From Hippasteria phrygiana (taxonomy: Eukaryota > Echinodermata > Asteroidea > Valvatida > Goniasteridae), in the NCBI GenBank assembly GCA_037893225.1, contig JAZGUH010000541.1, forward strand, positions 496,001 through 560,000: a DNA stretch of 64,000 nt, read 5' to 3'. Each line of letters opens with the position of its first letter. Position 1 is the stretch's first letter. Positions 42,684 to 56,100 of this stretch are shown here, in pieces. The notes beneath the pieces are model-generated. The model had not been told where the DNA came from. It was given only the letters and a program-made list of their open reading frames with translations, and did not search any database. The translations under genes and the position numbers were made by a program.

Positions 42684-43112
42684 CAGTGTTGGAGTACTTG
42701 TACTTGTACTCGTAGTACTCGAGTACAAGTACTCGAAACAAATTATTGGACTCGGCACCGACGGCACGTACTCTGCTCGATATACCTGTACTCCGGAATA
42801 CAGTCGGTTATTTTCTCTGTTGATGCACATTTGGACTCAAAAGTACGCATACGTAAATTCCCAAAAGGAGAAATTTCTGGCTCAATTACATAAGATGTAC
42901 AACTTTGTTAGTAGGTTCATCATGTTGTGTATAAGGTAAATAAAAAACATGGAAATAAAGTGAAATAGTCAGTCTCCTGAATTGTTGGTGTTTAGACTCT
43001 TGATGATGTACTCGTACTCATCCCATTATTCGACTGTTTATGTGCTCGGACTCGGCACTAAATGTACAAGGAGAACTTGGTACTCGAATTGTAGGACTCC
43101 ACTCCAACACTG
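42684..43112. mobile_element. hAT-like element with perfect 8-bp duplication
   Basis: Ends CAGTGTTGGAGTACTTGTAC and GGACTCCACTCCAACACTG. The flanks GTCCCCAC at 42676-42683 and 43113-43120 are identical. The interior is rich in GTACTCG words; 429 bp, non-coding. Confidence 0.92.
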
Positions 43113-44424
43113 GTCCCCACCATCAGCATCCTTACCATTATAACCACCATCCCTAATCTCACCTCCATCACTAATCTCACCTCCATCACCACCATCTCCT
43201 TAATCTGCATCATCCGCATCTGATCCCCATAACTGATCCCCATCATCCGCATCATCTCCACCATCCCCATATTCCCAAACTTCACCATCATCACTGGAAC
43301 CCCCTTGACTTTCATCCCTGAGCATCTTTAACCTACCCCACTCTCCACCCAAGGGCAATCAGAGAGCCTTCACCCCAGCTTCCAAACCACGTAACCCATC
43401 GTTCCTCTCCATCCCACCCTTGAGCCACAACATGCATCCCCTCGACATTCTCGTGACATTTTAATGTGCCAACAAGGTTAAACGTTGCCAAAGCACGTAA
43501 GGCCGGCTAAGCCCAGCGGGGATTGTTTGTGATATCCTCGGCTATCCCCCGAAGAAAAAATATCTTCACTTTGTAAAAGTCATCTTCATACTCAATCTGC
43601 CCGTCTGGACTTGGCGTGACGCGATCGTGGCATTTGCACGGTAGCCAGCCAGAAAGTCAGCGGTTACAGTAGCCGTTTCAACCCGGCTACCCGAGCCTGC
43701 GCACGGTCAGAGTCTCGGGGTGCGACGCTGGGTGAGCCGCGGAAAGCCTAATAAGCTTCGACATGCTTCCAGAGAGGAAAATTGGGCCGTGAGAAAAGGG
43801 GGATTCGACCGACCCAATAAAAATCGAATTATGTCCCATACCGCTACGGTGGAACGGCGCGCAGCAAGTCATATTTTGAAAGCTCGCATGGCCACGGCGC
43901 ACTAGTTCACGCGCACTTAACCCTGTACATTTTTGTGGAATGATGTGTGTGGTAATGTGGTGTACTGGTCGACAGTGGGGGCCACGTGTGCGTGCTGGCA
44001 GACTGTGTGTGGCCAGCCAAATACAGGAACGTTTTTAGTAGTCAACAAGTTTGATTGAAAGAGAAGTATTTTAACATACCTATCAGTAACTATCCCCTCG
44101 ACTTTGGAACATTTCCAATTGTTCAGAAGTGTAGTTAGCGAAGCCGCGGAGAGAGTAGGCAAACGTTGAGTCATAGTCTTCGCCGCAAAGCTAACTTTCA
44201 AATTCGTTGAAACAACTTCAGGATACTTTAAACTCATTGACATCAGCAGTGATGACAATAACTGTCTAAATTCGTTTTTCGGAGAGTTTTAATTACATGT
44301 ATTGATCAGTAATGAATAGATATTGAACTAAAAGCTACGACAATACCCTTTTCATCGTTCTGCATCTCCATGGAATTCTTTGCCTGCTTCATGTTTCCCC
44401 CGAGATCTTTTCTGCTCTTTGCAT

Positions 44425-44640
44425 CTGAAGTGGATTAGGGAGTGATCCCCGGCTATACGTCATTTTGGGTTTATGACGTCTGACTTGCGCCCCCTGAACA
44501 AAGATATTGACAAACTGGGAAACCGCCAACATAGGGCAGGGTAGCTCAGTTGGTGGAGCGCCGGTACGATAATCCGGAGGTCCCAGGTTCAAATCCTTCA
44601 CATGTTAGTTTTCTTTGTTCACTATGAAAATGGCTTGCAA
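44425..44640 (+). mobile_element. SINE family A, copy 4
   Basis: GTGATCCCCGGCTATACGTC, CCCTGAACAAAGATATTGAC, A box TAGCTCAGTTGGTGGAGC, B box GGTTCAAATCC, tail TTTTCTTTGTTCACTATGAA. The 3' acceptor arm is lost (CACATGTTAG). Confidence 0.8.
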
Positions 44641-46312
44641 TCTCTCGAGAATGTATAAGTCGGCGCTTTGATTTGTTCACTATACTTCTCTTTCTTCTGC
44701 TGGGCATGACCAAGAGATGAGCATTGTTTTGTTTGTCGGGGTGTTTGTTTGTCAGTTTGTTTTCATTGGCTTGCAAGTCGACCTCTTGGTGCTTTGTTGT
44801 GTGGGAAGGATTGCAGCATGAATTTTGCAAACGAATTTTATGAAGTTATAATTACTGCTCAAAAATAGTGTATTGGTTTGGACAGAAAGTTGCGGAAAGT
44901 TTTTTGGGAGGTAGTAAAATTGTACTTTTATTTGTCAACTATACTTGGGTGTAGAAGGCGCTGTGCCCCGTGAGCTTTTGTGCTTTTTTGTATGACCTAT
45001 ACTTGCACTGACACCATCCGCTGATCTCTATGTAAACTCGACAGTGCATTGAAGCCGCCGTCCATCTTCGTTCTCCGTACATATAGATCACTGTGGTAAA
45101 ATGGGAGTGATAATATGGCGGCTACTGGCTTCAGTGAGCTGTCCAGTTTACATGTATCCGTTACATTACCAGATACACACAGCCTCTGGTTAATTAATAG
45201 GCCTAACAGCAGGTCCATGCCAAAATCACGTTTTCGTATAGTAAACACGTGTTGCATATACGTTGCACAAAATTAATTCGCAGGTTTTTAACGTAAGCCT
45301 CCCCCCCCCCTTTTTGTTACGCCGTGTTTGTCCGGCATAGCGGGAATGCAGCGCCTGTGAGCGGCACGGTGATTGGCAGTCGGATCCCCATTATCTGTAT
45401 CCCCTGGTCTGGGATCTAGCCTCTCCCCCTATAACCCAGCCCGCAGTCATGATCCCTGCTTTCCTGTATTGATTGATGGGGGACTTCGTATCCCATCAAA
45501 ATCACAAGTGTGCTGCAGAATCGACAGCAGGAAGCACAGTGCCCCAGGAATGGGGGTTCATTTATCATTTTGGTATGACATATTATTTCCCGTACAAGTT
45601 ACGGCAACAATTTTGCGGGTTTCTTGTGTGGTTTATGATGAGCTGTCAAAGATTGACGGCCACGCTAGCTGGAAAGATTTTAAAAGGCAGTCAATAATGG
45701 GAAGTTGTCAATCTTGCAGCATCCTGTACTTGCTATATTTGCTTATCACGAGTACAACACTACTGCTCGAGGTTATATACAAACTGGAGTCTAGACACGA
45801 GTTAGTTTTAAAAAAAAAATGTAATATATATGTATATAGATTTATTTACAAGTGGCACATTATTACACTGGACGTACAAGATTTATACCAAATCTTTCAT
45901 TATTCCCTTATTTTATATAGTACTTGTGAGTCACTTCGTTCCTCTAAGCCTAATAATAGAAGGGGTATATCATCTTCTATTATTTGAGGGTCTGTTTGTC
46001 GTTTTTGTGGCGTCGGTAACCTTGTCTAGGTTAAGTTGCAAAACTTGAAAACGAAAGTGATGCTGTAGGAATGTTGCTTCGGAGACGGCTGCTGGTACAT
46101 CACGAATTGCGCTGAAACCGTACGTTTTCCACCAAAATCCGCAAGGTTTGGGGGGGGGAAATCCAAGGGAGTTGTCACGCTGGCTGTTTGCCGAGCTGAA
46201 GAGGAAGCTCATCGTCTCAGTTGGATGAGTTTGAGACAGCAGAAAACGAAAGTCGCTTACAGTAAATTGTAATTTAAATTCACGAGCGTGTAATCTTTAA
46301 TGTAAGAGTTAA

Positions 46313-46912
46313 AGGTATAATATACAGCATTTGCAAACATCCAAAAACAAAATTACTGAATTATTATGAAATACCTTGCTCGACTGTAAGTAAATAATAG
46401 TCCCAAGCATCCTGTGAAATCATGGCACCTGGTGTGCTGTCATTTTCAAGAAAAGTGGAATTTTTGTATCAATTTCCAGCGATGGTCGGCCGAACATCGT
46501 TGGAAAAAACTGACCTTTTTCAAATACTTTTTTGTTCTCTTTGTTTTCCCAGCATCTACATATATGCACACAAAACTTGATACCCAGCACGATATAGGGG
46601 AAAAGGGTCCCCCTCCCCCCCCCCCCTTGTCCCTATACCCTATACACGCTCCAGACTATTGTTACATAACACATCCCCCTAGATTTCTGAAAAGAATTCC
46701 TGAGATTCTGGGAACACAATGACCAACACAAAAGTTGGGGGGGGGGATTTTCCCCATATCGTGATTCATATGCAAAACTTTAAACAGGTCAGTGTTACCA
46801 TGGAGGTATTAAATACCTCCATGGTGTTACAGTGTTTATAAAATACTAAACCCCAAATTCATTCATTTCTGAAAATTACAGCAAAAGCAACTCTTGTATA
46901 AGTTTAAGGTTC
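46313..46912 (+). mobile_element. MITE family A, copy 3, with extra insertions
   Basis: TTAAAGGTATAATATACAGC at the left, then the family phrases GACTGTAAGTAAATAATAGT and CATGGCACCTGGTGTGCTGT. A C-rich insert of about 150 bp and a 32-bp palindromic insert distinguish it from the copy at 32.4 kb. Confidence 0.7.
46792..46830. repeat. 25-bp perfect palindrome between GTGTTAC direct repeats
   Basis: GTGTTAC (46792-46798), CATGGAGGTATT-A-AATACCTCCATG (46799-46823), then GTGTTAC (46824-46830). Sister copies of the host MITE have a single GT-TTAC and no palindrome. Confidence 0.85.
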
Positions 46913-46914
46913 TT

Positions 46915-49624
46915 AAGCAATTTCACTGTGCTGTAGCTGCAAAGCGCACAAATTGGCTAGGCACAGAAATGTTTTGCTTCAAGAACAGATTACCGGTATC
47001 AGCCAAACTGTCTTGTAATGAGTAGGCCCTAAGGCTTGTGAATGATTCTCACTTTTGCTTAGGAAGTTAATTTCCCGGGCAATATTTTTGTGTTAACCAG
47101 CTGCACGAATACCCCTAATTTTGAATACACAAACCAAACACAATTATCGTTTGACATAAAAATGATGAAAATACCCGGATGTGTTGTTTCGCATAATGGA
47201 CCACACATTATCCAAGCTGCACATAGAAAGGCCACTGTGACAATTATGGTGTACAAAATAATGACCAGTAGGCGTACATCCCACCATTGGGTTCATAGCA
47301 AAGAAATCACTACAGTTTTTGCGGCAACACAGTAAAGACATACATATTTACAATATAATGGTTATTGCATTGCAAACGTCCGTTCTATTTCATGTAAATC
47401 ATAAAAGTGAAGTGACGTGAACGTAGTATTGACGTGAACCGTACGCACGTGAAACGAAATCTTCTCATCGTACAGACCTAATGTGCACACCCGTTACCCT
47501 TCCGTTACCCTTCGTTGTCTTAACGAGAGGTACACGTGCCAACCCCCCAAATTCTTGCATTTGCTTTCCAAAATCACATAAGAAATGCTAAAATTCGTAG
47601 ACGGGAGGGGAGTAAACCTGAATTAACGTATAGCACAACGCTGTGCAAGATTGCCATTTTGATACAGTTACCAAAAAAAATCTTGCGGTATTGAGTCTAA
47701 TCCCAATCCTTTTCGGAATCCATTCACTGGCTGGGAGCTCCGGCTTTTTGTAACCCTTTTTTTCTCCCAGTGTTGACTTACGTGTCATAATTGGTAAAAG
47801 GACACCGTGGCTTTTAAACATAACCAGCGATTTTTGTTCTTGTGTAGTCCGAACTTCATGGCCTGTGTCGGTCGCGCCAGGCGTGGGTCATACAATGCAA
47901 CACCTCCGGCGACCGAGGTTGTACGACCGGTATAATTGAAATCACGCTGAACCGCTGGCAGGACATCGGTGGGAATTGGTCTATACAATCACGATTGCAA
48001 CATTTAAAGTATAAATTTCGACTAGGGCTTAAAGCAATGTACTCAATTATAACGGGAAATCTTCAAAGTGTTAAGGTGTTTTCTGTTGAAAATTGTCCTT
48101 CGTTTCAGAACTAGTGAAATGATCAGCACAGAAATGTTTGTACTTTGAACAGCTCTTCATGGTCGGAGAGATATAATGATGGTGGGCTTAAGAGTGGTTA
48201 TGCCTTCATTTTTGCATTTTGATGGACCTGTCTCCCTCAAGCATCGAACATCATCCTTCCCACGATCTGCAAACACTCTTGTACTGTACAAAGCGCGTCT
48301 GTCCCGGGTACATGCCCCTCCCTCCCCTTATCAGTCAACCTGCCCAATTATCTCGACACTCCAAACCTTATCTCGTGTACACTTAAATACCTCTCCCGCT
48401 CTGATGCAAACATTTTAGCAGATCGCAAGCCCGTTGTTTGCCATTGTAGTTCCAACACGTTATTGGAGAATAGACGGCAAGTTGTAAACAAGCCCCGGCA
48501 ACCGTTGTGTAAACGTTGCCATTTAACCCAAAAAAAGAAGCACGATTTTCCTGCATTAATTTTTAACTGTAGAGCGCATTCTTAAAAGATAAATAAATAA
48601 GCCTCTCCGATTCAGATAAACTCTTCGCAATTATGTACATAGGGACTGGCAGTGTAGGCCTTATAAGATTTATATACAGACTTATTTTAATATAGATTCG
48701 TAATATTTATAACTCGAAGTTATAATAAGGCCGCCACGTTACAGTTGTTACGGTTATAGAAAATCTTTACATGTATTTTTATAGGATCTATACATCAAAT
48801 ACAATGTGGTTTCTCTGTGATTTCTAGGATCAATTAGTGTGTGAGCGCTCCATTCTCAATTCTCTAACCTCCGCCCCCTTGCGAAGATCCTACTCCCCCG
48901 TATAGGGAGTTTATTCGTGCGAGTAAGATGTTTTGAGTACTAAAACTCGCCAACGTTGTGTGGTTGAGTAGTATTGATGACCTCGAGAGTGCGAAACAAT
49001 GTAGTGAAGAACCACAGCGCATTCAGCTGTTGATCATTACGAACACGAGTACTACAATATAAGTACTTGACTTGCAGTTCTCTAGTACATGACACCATAG
49101 AGGATGTGGTAGTCTAATATAGGCCTATAACATCATGGAGAATGTACTAAACAACTACAGCTCTTAGATTGTTGTCGACCGTGCACGTTTACTGCGGACA
49201 GGTTAAGCAAGTACTCGAGTAAAAGTTCTTAAAACTACAAGACGAAGTACCGGTCGCTTGGTTCCTTCAGGAGACGATTGTAGGCCGCTGAAGTTCTGTA
49301 GGTTTTCTTGTAGTCTGTGGGAGGGTTTTAGAAGCCTGCAGTATCTTGGTAACCGTTCCGCTGTCGTACCGTGTACCAGACAGAGCCACAAACTCTGCCT
49401 GCCGTGTCGTGTCCGTGGTACAAGAAACCTATACTCACGACTTTGCTCCAGCAAACAGTAGAACCTAGTTGATGGAGCTGGTTTCTGCATAAGGACTGGG
49501 AAAACTTTCACTCTGAGAATGAGGGATTCTTTCACAGGGCACAGGGCCCAGGGGTCTCTGCCTAAACGGGCTTTTCTCTGACCTAATATTCCAGTCACCA
49601 CTCACAATAATGTACCAAATGTTT
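46915..49624. other. ATXN10-WNT7 spacer, distal to WNT7 stop
   Basis: No ORF or paired inverted ends that I trust. WNT7 3'UTR must lie here; a minus-strand AATAAA is at 48910-48915, about 710 bases after the stop codon, and is only a candidate. Confidence 0.35.
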
Positions 49625-50104
49625 CTATTTACACGTGTACTCCTCAGTCTGTTCGCTGCACTGGTTGCACCTGACGTAGCAGCACCAGTGGAACTTGCAG
49701 TTGCACTGCCAGATCCGGGTGTACTGGTGGGTGTTGTAGCCCCGCCCACAGCACATCAGATCGCAGCTATCCGTGCCAGTGGAAGTCCGGTTGCATTGCC
49801 GTCCCAGCGTGCCAAGCGAGCCCACCCGGGGGTCCCGGTCGCAGTAGTTGGGCGAGCGCTGTAGGTATACCATGTCCGTGCGGCGCGGCTTCTTGAAGTT
49901 CTTGGCGTCCTTGATCTTCAGGAAGGCCGGGCGGCGGGTCCGGCGGGCCCGCACGGGCTCCACCTGTACGGGCTTGTCGTACTTAGCCTTGAGGATGTTG
50001 CCGACCAGGCGGAACGGGGGCAGAGTGGTCCAGCAGGTCTTGGTCGTGCAGGAGCCCGAGACGCCGTGGCATTTGCACTCGATTCCCATGTTGGCTTGCA
50101 CCAC
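49625..50104 (-). CDS. WNT7: WNT7 exon 4, stop codon
   Basis: After [69 protein letters not shown] and the C-terminal cysteine-rich domain, ending TCK and TAG at 49625. It is the most conserved exon and noticeably GC-rich compared with its surroundings. Confidence 0.98.
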   Translation of the reverse strand: MVQANMGIECKCHGVSGSCTTKTCWTTLPPFRLVGNILKAKYDKPVQVEPVRARRTRRPAFLKIKDAKNFKKPRRTDMVYLQRSPNYCDRDPRVGSLGTLGRQCNRTSTGTDSCDLMCCGRGYNTHQYTRIWQCNCKFHWCCYVRCNQCSEQTEEYTCK

Positions 50105-53100
50105 CTGCAACGGATGAAAAATACATGTAATCCTTCCGGTCATATTTCGAGATCGTTGCATTGGAAAATGAAGATCCACAAAAAGTTGGTAAATTAAAGC
50201 AAATTTTGCAATCAAGATTGATCGTGCCGAATGCACAGCATAGGAACGAACACTGCTGCAGCCGTGTTCAAAAATATATAGGCTACAGCAACAGCTGGGG
50301 CCTGATTTGAATACGTTGGCAAATATACCATGTGCAGTTACGAACTGTAAAAAGAGAATTGTGGTTCGGAGAAGAACCAGAGGTATTACCTCGACGTTCG
50401 ATCAGAATGCTCTATATGGAGCTAGTCACTCCACATGGTTTGTTCGCAACTTGTTTTTTAATTTGTAAAGTCAGTGCATGAGCCTCGGATCATTTTAACA
50501 GGGAAATGTTTAATAGGTGTAAATCATATTGTCATGATTGTAGACCATCACTTTTAGGAGGCATATGTCATTTAGATTATATGGATTCTGTGTCCCCATC
50601 ATCAAATAATCTCATCCCATAGGCAATTAATTTACTGGTCATGGAAGAAATCTAGTTGTTTATCATAAAGATCCATTTCAGAAACGGGTGTGGCGTTTTG
50701 TTGGGAGAGGTTTTGTCGACGTCAGCCTTCCTCTTGTATAGTAGAGATTTGGTGTTTAAAGTAAGGAGTAGGAGTACATATTTAATTTCTCGCAGAAATG
50801 AAGATGTTATTTTCGTCTTGAGTTTTGTACAAGGCGGACGGGCCGTTTATGCCTAGCCACATGGAAATCTGGACATGCCAAGTTATTCGGCAGTTCAGAG
50901 ACGAATCGAGACTGACAACAATATCCGCGAACAATCGACACCAATTGGGTGCTTAAGCTCGGCATAAATGTTGGATGTCTTGTAAAGACGGCCAGGGGAG
51001 TATCCTCGAAAGCAACGAAGACAGACGCCTTTGATAGGATGAGGGTGAAAATGGGGGAGGCGGGGTGAACAGAATCCACTGCGGGCTCGAGTTTTGTAGT
51101 TTGTACACAGCTTCGAATCTCCTTACGGAGGACAAATACTTCTAACTGATGTGTTCAAGCAGCTTGAAATGGAATTGTTTCATGTTGTATGTTTACGGCG
51201 ATGACGATCTTTTAATAAGCGATACCGGATGCAGTACGGAAGCAATTAACACTACGAAGTACATGTACAATCCAAATTAAGGCATAGCACTCCTTAGGAA
51301 AACCGATGTGCTTGCACCATTTGAAATGAAATATTGCAAATTACATGGGGGCTACTGGTTGATTCTTATACATGTATCTGAAATTGTCTTGAACGATGAC
51401 AGATCAAACTGATAATATTGAGTTGATCATTTTGTTTATTAGGGAGGGTGTCTTCGAATGATGAGGATATTACTTAATATGTCCAATAATATACATTGGT
51501 GTAAAATCGGATATTGGTATCGGATATTGGTGGCTGAAATTGTAGCGAAAGTTAAACAAGGAACTGCCACTAAATATGGCTAAAAGACCTAAAATAGTCT
51601 GGTGCTTATATAGTGAGTGCCTAATTTAAAATGATTGTTTCGCTGGAAACATGACCAAGAACCCTTTGTCTGAGTCCTGTCTATTCAATCACGCCTTGTC
51701 CACCGCTTGGCACCAGCCTGCAGGTTTTCATGCTTAACCGTGGAAGTGACACAATTATAGTGAATGCGACTAGGCTAGGCAGCGACCAACCACTGAGAAA
51801 GGCAGCGACCAACCACTGAGAGATTCCCCCAAACCCTGTCATCCTGTCGGAGGACCGGACCTCTCATCTAGGAGTAAGTTCGATCAAGGTTAACTAGTAG
51901 TTGGTTCGTGACGTACGTAGCGCATGCGCACTGAAGTTGAAGTGCGAACGACTCTAGTCGAACTATTGTCATGTCAACGCGAAAATGAGAAAATGGCGGT
52001 GGGTAGTTTGTTTCCGTTTTTGGACGAGTTCATAGATGAAAGCGACACGGACGATATTTGCTTAGTATATTAACATCTCAGAAGTGGTAACGTGTGTCTC
52101 GGACGATTGTGGACGAACAGTAGTAGGCCCTGCCCACAATTTATTATTTCAAAGAAAGACAAAGTAACAAACAAAGCAATATTCTGAACATATAATGGTC
52201 GTTCACTGCTGCTGAATATTTACTTTTGTTTTTCCGCCATTTTTCTGAACTGGTTCTCTCTGCATTGTGCTATTAAAAACGGCTGTTGGTAACTAGCGAT
52301 GCGACCAACCTCGGTAGGCTGGTCGCGAATCGTCGGCTAGACTAGTCCAACCATCGTCGACTAGCGTGCGTTCGATCAGAGTTAGTCGAACTATGGGTAA
52401 CTATAGTCCTTGATCGAACTTGCTCTAGACTGTCCGACACTGACGTGTGTTGTAGTCTGATGATTCGAGAGCTAGACAAAGGCATGGTAGTCCGAGACCT
52501 GATTATCCAAGACCGAAACACGGTAGTCCGAGACTGAGACCGGCGCGGACTCGAGACCTACAACATACAGTGTTATCTGAACCCACCTGTCTCCCGACCT
52601 CGTTGTTGTGCAGATTCATCAGCGAGCGCGCGTCGTTGACCGTCTCTCCGGCGTCCACGAATATCCGGGAGAAGCGGAGTCCGTACTCGATGTCTGCGCT
52701 GCAGCCGCCCCACCGCCACCCTTCCTCCGTCAGCCCCGTCTCCTTGCTCCGGTCACAGCTGCAGTTGGTCAGGTTGCCGCGGCTGCAGGCCTGGGTTATG
52801 GCGTGGGTGGTGCCAGCCGAGTTGATGGCGTGCTTGAACGAGGCCTCCCGATTGCCTGGGGTGGAGAAAGAAAAGCAAAGTGAGGAGGATGTGGAGAGAT
52901 GATAATACCATGAGTTTCAATAGAGTTGAGTTATTGTTTCTGCTCTTCAACGACTAATACTGCTGAGATAAGGAGAGGGGGAAGGTTGGTGCAGTGGCCC
53001 ACCACCTTTTTGGGCCAGGTTCGAATCCTGTCAGGGTGACACGATTTTGTTAATCCCTGTATATTACTGATAAAAGTAATATTCATGTGCGGCGTCCTTC

Positions 53101-56100
53101 CACAAAGCTTGCGTAACGGGGACACTCTAGGTATGGGCATAGGTGACCGACCGGTACCCCCTGACTTTCGCCATTGTTCCACCTTTGACTCTCAGAGATT
53201 AAAATAAAGTATAGACGAGTTTCACATTGACGAATATAACACCATTCTGTGCAATTCTGGGTTTGAAAGCGAGGCCCACTGCTAGGTAAACAACCTATGT
53301 CCCGTTCATTCGTGTGCAATAAAAAATCTTTTGAATTTTGAAAAGTCCACATTTTAATTGCATTTATTTTCAAAAACAAAATCATCGAGTCTCTAATTGA
53401 AATCATGGCCTGCATGGAGACCATAATAACTATGCATCAGAATAATCAACGACAAGAAGCTTACTTTGTACTGCATTATTCTGACTAAGCATTAAGACCC
53501 AAGTCATAGACTCTATCAGCTGTATATTTTGACATGATCCCTGTCGCTCCGGGCATGTAACTGAGCACCATGTTACAAGGGAAAACTTTTTTTCCGGAAT
53601 GCCTATAGCTCCTCCCCTCCCCCGAAAAAAAAGTACCTTTCGGTTGGAAAGGTTACCTAACTTTAACTTTGATGCACCCACAGGGCTAAATTGCTAACAT
53701 TAGATTTGTCATCAGTCAGTAAAAGCTATTACACGGTGATGACAGGTCACTTGATTCGGGAAAAAAACGCCTTGTAGCCCGTGCTGCTCTCAAAACTTCC
53801 TGTTCAAAATTCCTATAATGGTTTGAAATGTCTAAACTGTCATTTTGGACAAATTAATACATTAAGACGGAGGGAACCAACTAGGTTTTAATTGACGTGT
53901 GATACAGAGGAATGAGCCTATAGTTGAACTGGACATTCCTCACATCGATGCATGATGAGGACATGCAAGACCTCAGCAGAGTTTGTCTAACTAATAGGTA
54001 AACCAAAAAGGAAAACTGTTTTAACCTAAATGTGGTATCTGTATTTTGTAAATAGTAACTTGGATATTGTCAATGCAGAGCTGATGTATGTCAGTTCATG
54101 AAATTTACGAGATCTTTGAATTCAGATGTCTATACTCGTGAAACCTAAACAATTGCAGCAAGAACATGACGTGCTCATGACTACTCATCTTTATCTCTTG
54201 TTAGGGTCACACCGCTTGCATAGGCGTAGTTCCTGCCTGTAGTTTTTAGACTTTTTTATTTACCTAAATTTCCGAAATCCCCCACTTTACAACACGCACT
54301 CTTTGCCAATCTCGGTTTGCCGAGACCGCCATTGTTGGCCAAGTCAGAGCGAGAATGTTTGCACACGCGATCAGGCGGCCAGACGGCCTGCCATAGAAAA
54401 AACCCAGAAAATGGTGTCATGTATTCATTACTCAAATGGAGTATATAGACTTATTATTATGTTGGCATTCAACGCGGGGAAAGAGGTTACAATTCGGAGA
54501 TTGAAGTGCCTGTTACTAAGTTGCCTTTCGGCGGAAGGTAAACATTGGTTACACACATGCGGGTTTTTTTGTTTGTTTGGGTTTTGATTTTTATTTGGGG
54601 GGGGGGGGGGGGGGGAGCAGGCTAGACCTACATCATGATCAATCGTAGTCAGCTTCATTGTGGATGATGGATTAAATTAGCAAGACTGGCATTCTAAAAT
54701 GATAGTTGAATGAGTTCAAAGTAATTACCAAAAACAGGCATTCGGAAGGCCATACCTCTAGCATCAACATAAATTGGGTTAAGTCTAAATTGAGCGTCGC
54801 GCCTTTTTATGGGTGTCGCGAGGAGGGGGGGGGGGGGGGGGGCAAGGGGGCACTTGCCACCCCACCACCCCCCGGAAACTGAATAAAGAGAGAAAAAATA
54901 AAAATAAATACATACAAAAGAAGACTAGGTGTCATATTAATGTTAATTTATTGCACATTTAACAACATGGGCGTCCGGGGTGTGGTGGTGGGGCGCTAAA
55001 ATGTTCCCCCACCCACCCTCGAAAAAAATGATTTGGGGATGTTTCCCCCCTCTAGAAAAAACCTGGCGACGCCCATGCCCCTTCTAAACATCGACACAAC
55101 CCGTGAAAGTGACCTAGAACAAATCGACTTAAATACTTTTATTTCATATGGAAAAGGTTAGAATGAAAAAGAAAAAATAAAGTCCACTGAAATTTTTGTT
55201 TGTCAGGGCAATTATTATCATTAACAGCAACTAGAAACTGTTCTTACGACTCAAAAACGGCTAAAAGAGTTCGTCTGAGAGAGTTCGTCTCCTTACCCAA
55301 ACGTGACTCATTCGTGAGTTGTTTGTTAGCACTGGCACTGAAACTCATTGAAATATTGTAGGCCTGTGAAAACTCTGTTATTGAGAGATTTTGTCAATTT
55401 TATGATGGAGTGAATCTGCCAATTTTCGACCTTGTACCCTCCCACTGCCACTCTTACTTTGTACTATCCTATACTTGAAGCCCCATTCCTAATCGGTCAA
55501 ATCACGTGCTCGACCGGGCTACTTATACGGTAGAGCGATCATTAAGCCCCGTCATTTAGGTATAAGCCCCGTCATTTAGGTATAAGCCAGTTTCGTATCT
55601 CAAAGGTCAAAGGTTATTCGGGATAAAATTGCGACGTAATGTCACGCCATGTTACGTGAACGCCCATTCTGATTGAAATTAACACGTGCGCGTCTTGCGA
55701 CCACCTTTTGCGTTCACACGCGCGTGTTAGGTCAAGCGGGTCCTCGTTGAAATACCGAACTGGCTTATTGACCAATGTGCGCGCGCCGCTGATATTAGTC
55801 TATACATGTACGTCAAGGGGCGGAGCTTAATGGCAGAGTTGTAATCAAGTCATCACAGGTTAATCACAAGTCACTTCGCAAATCTGGTCACAAGCCAAGT
55901 CACAAGCTATTCAAACAAACAGTGACAAAAGCGTTTCTTTGTCAATGTTCATCAGAGCTGTAGTCGAGTGCCTGGAAGTCCTTTCGCAAGTCCAGTCAGA
56001 AGTCCAGTCAGAAGTCTTTTCATAAAGCTGGTCACAAGTAACTGGATGAACAATGAATACGGTAGCTTGTGATTGGAATTAGAACTGGAGTGCTTATGAT

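Noticed and set aside
45373..45987. Open frame of 204 codons, plus strand
   Set aside because: Composition drifts, the second half is low-complexity AT-rich translation, no family resemblance, no splice logic with neighbours. One such frame in 64 kb is expected by chance.
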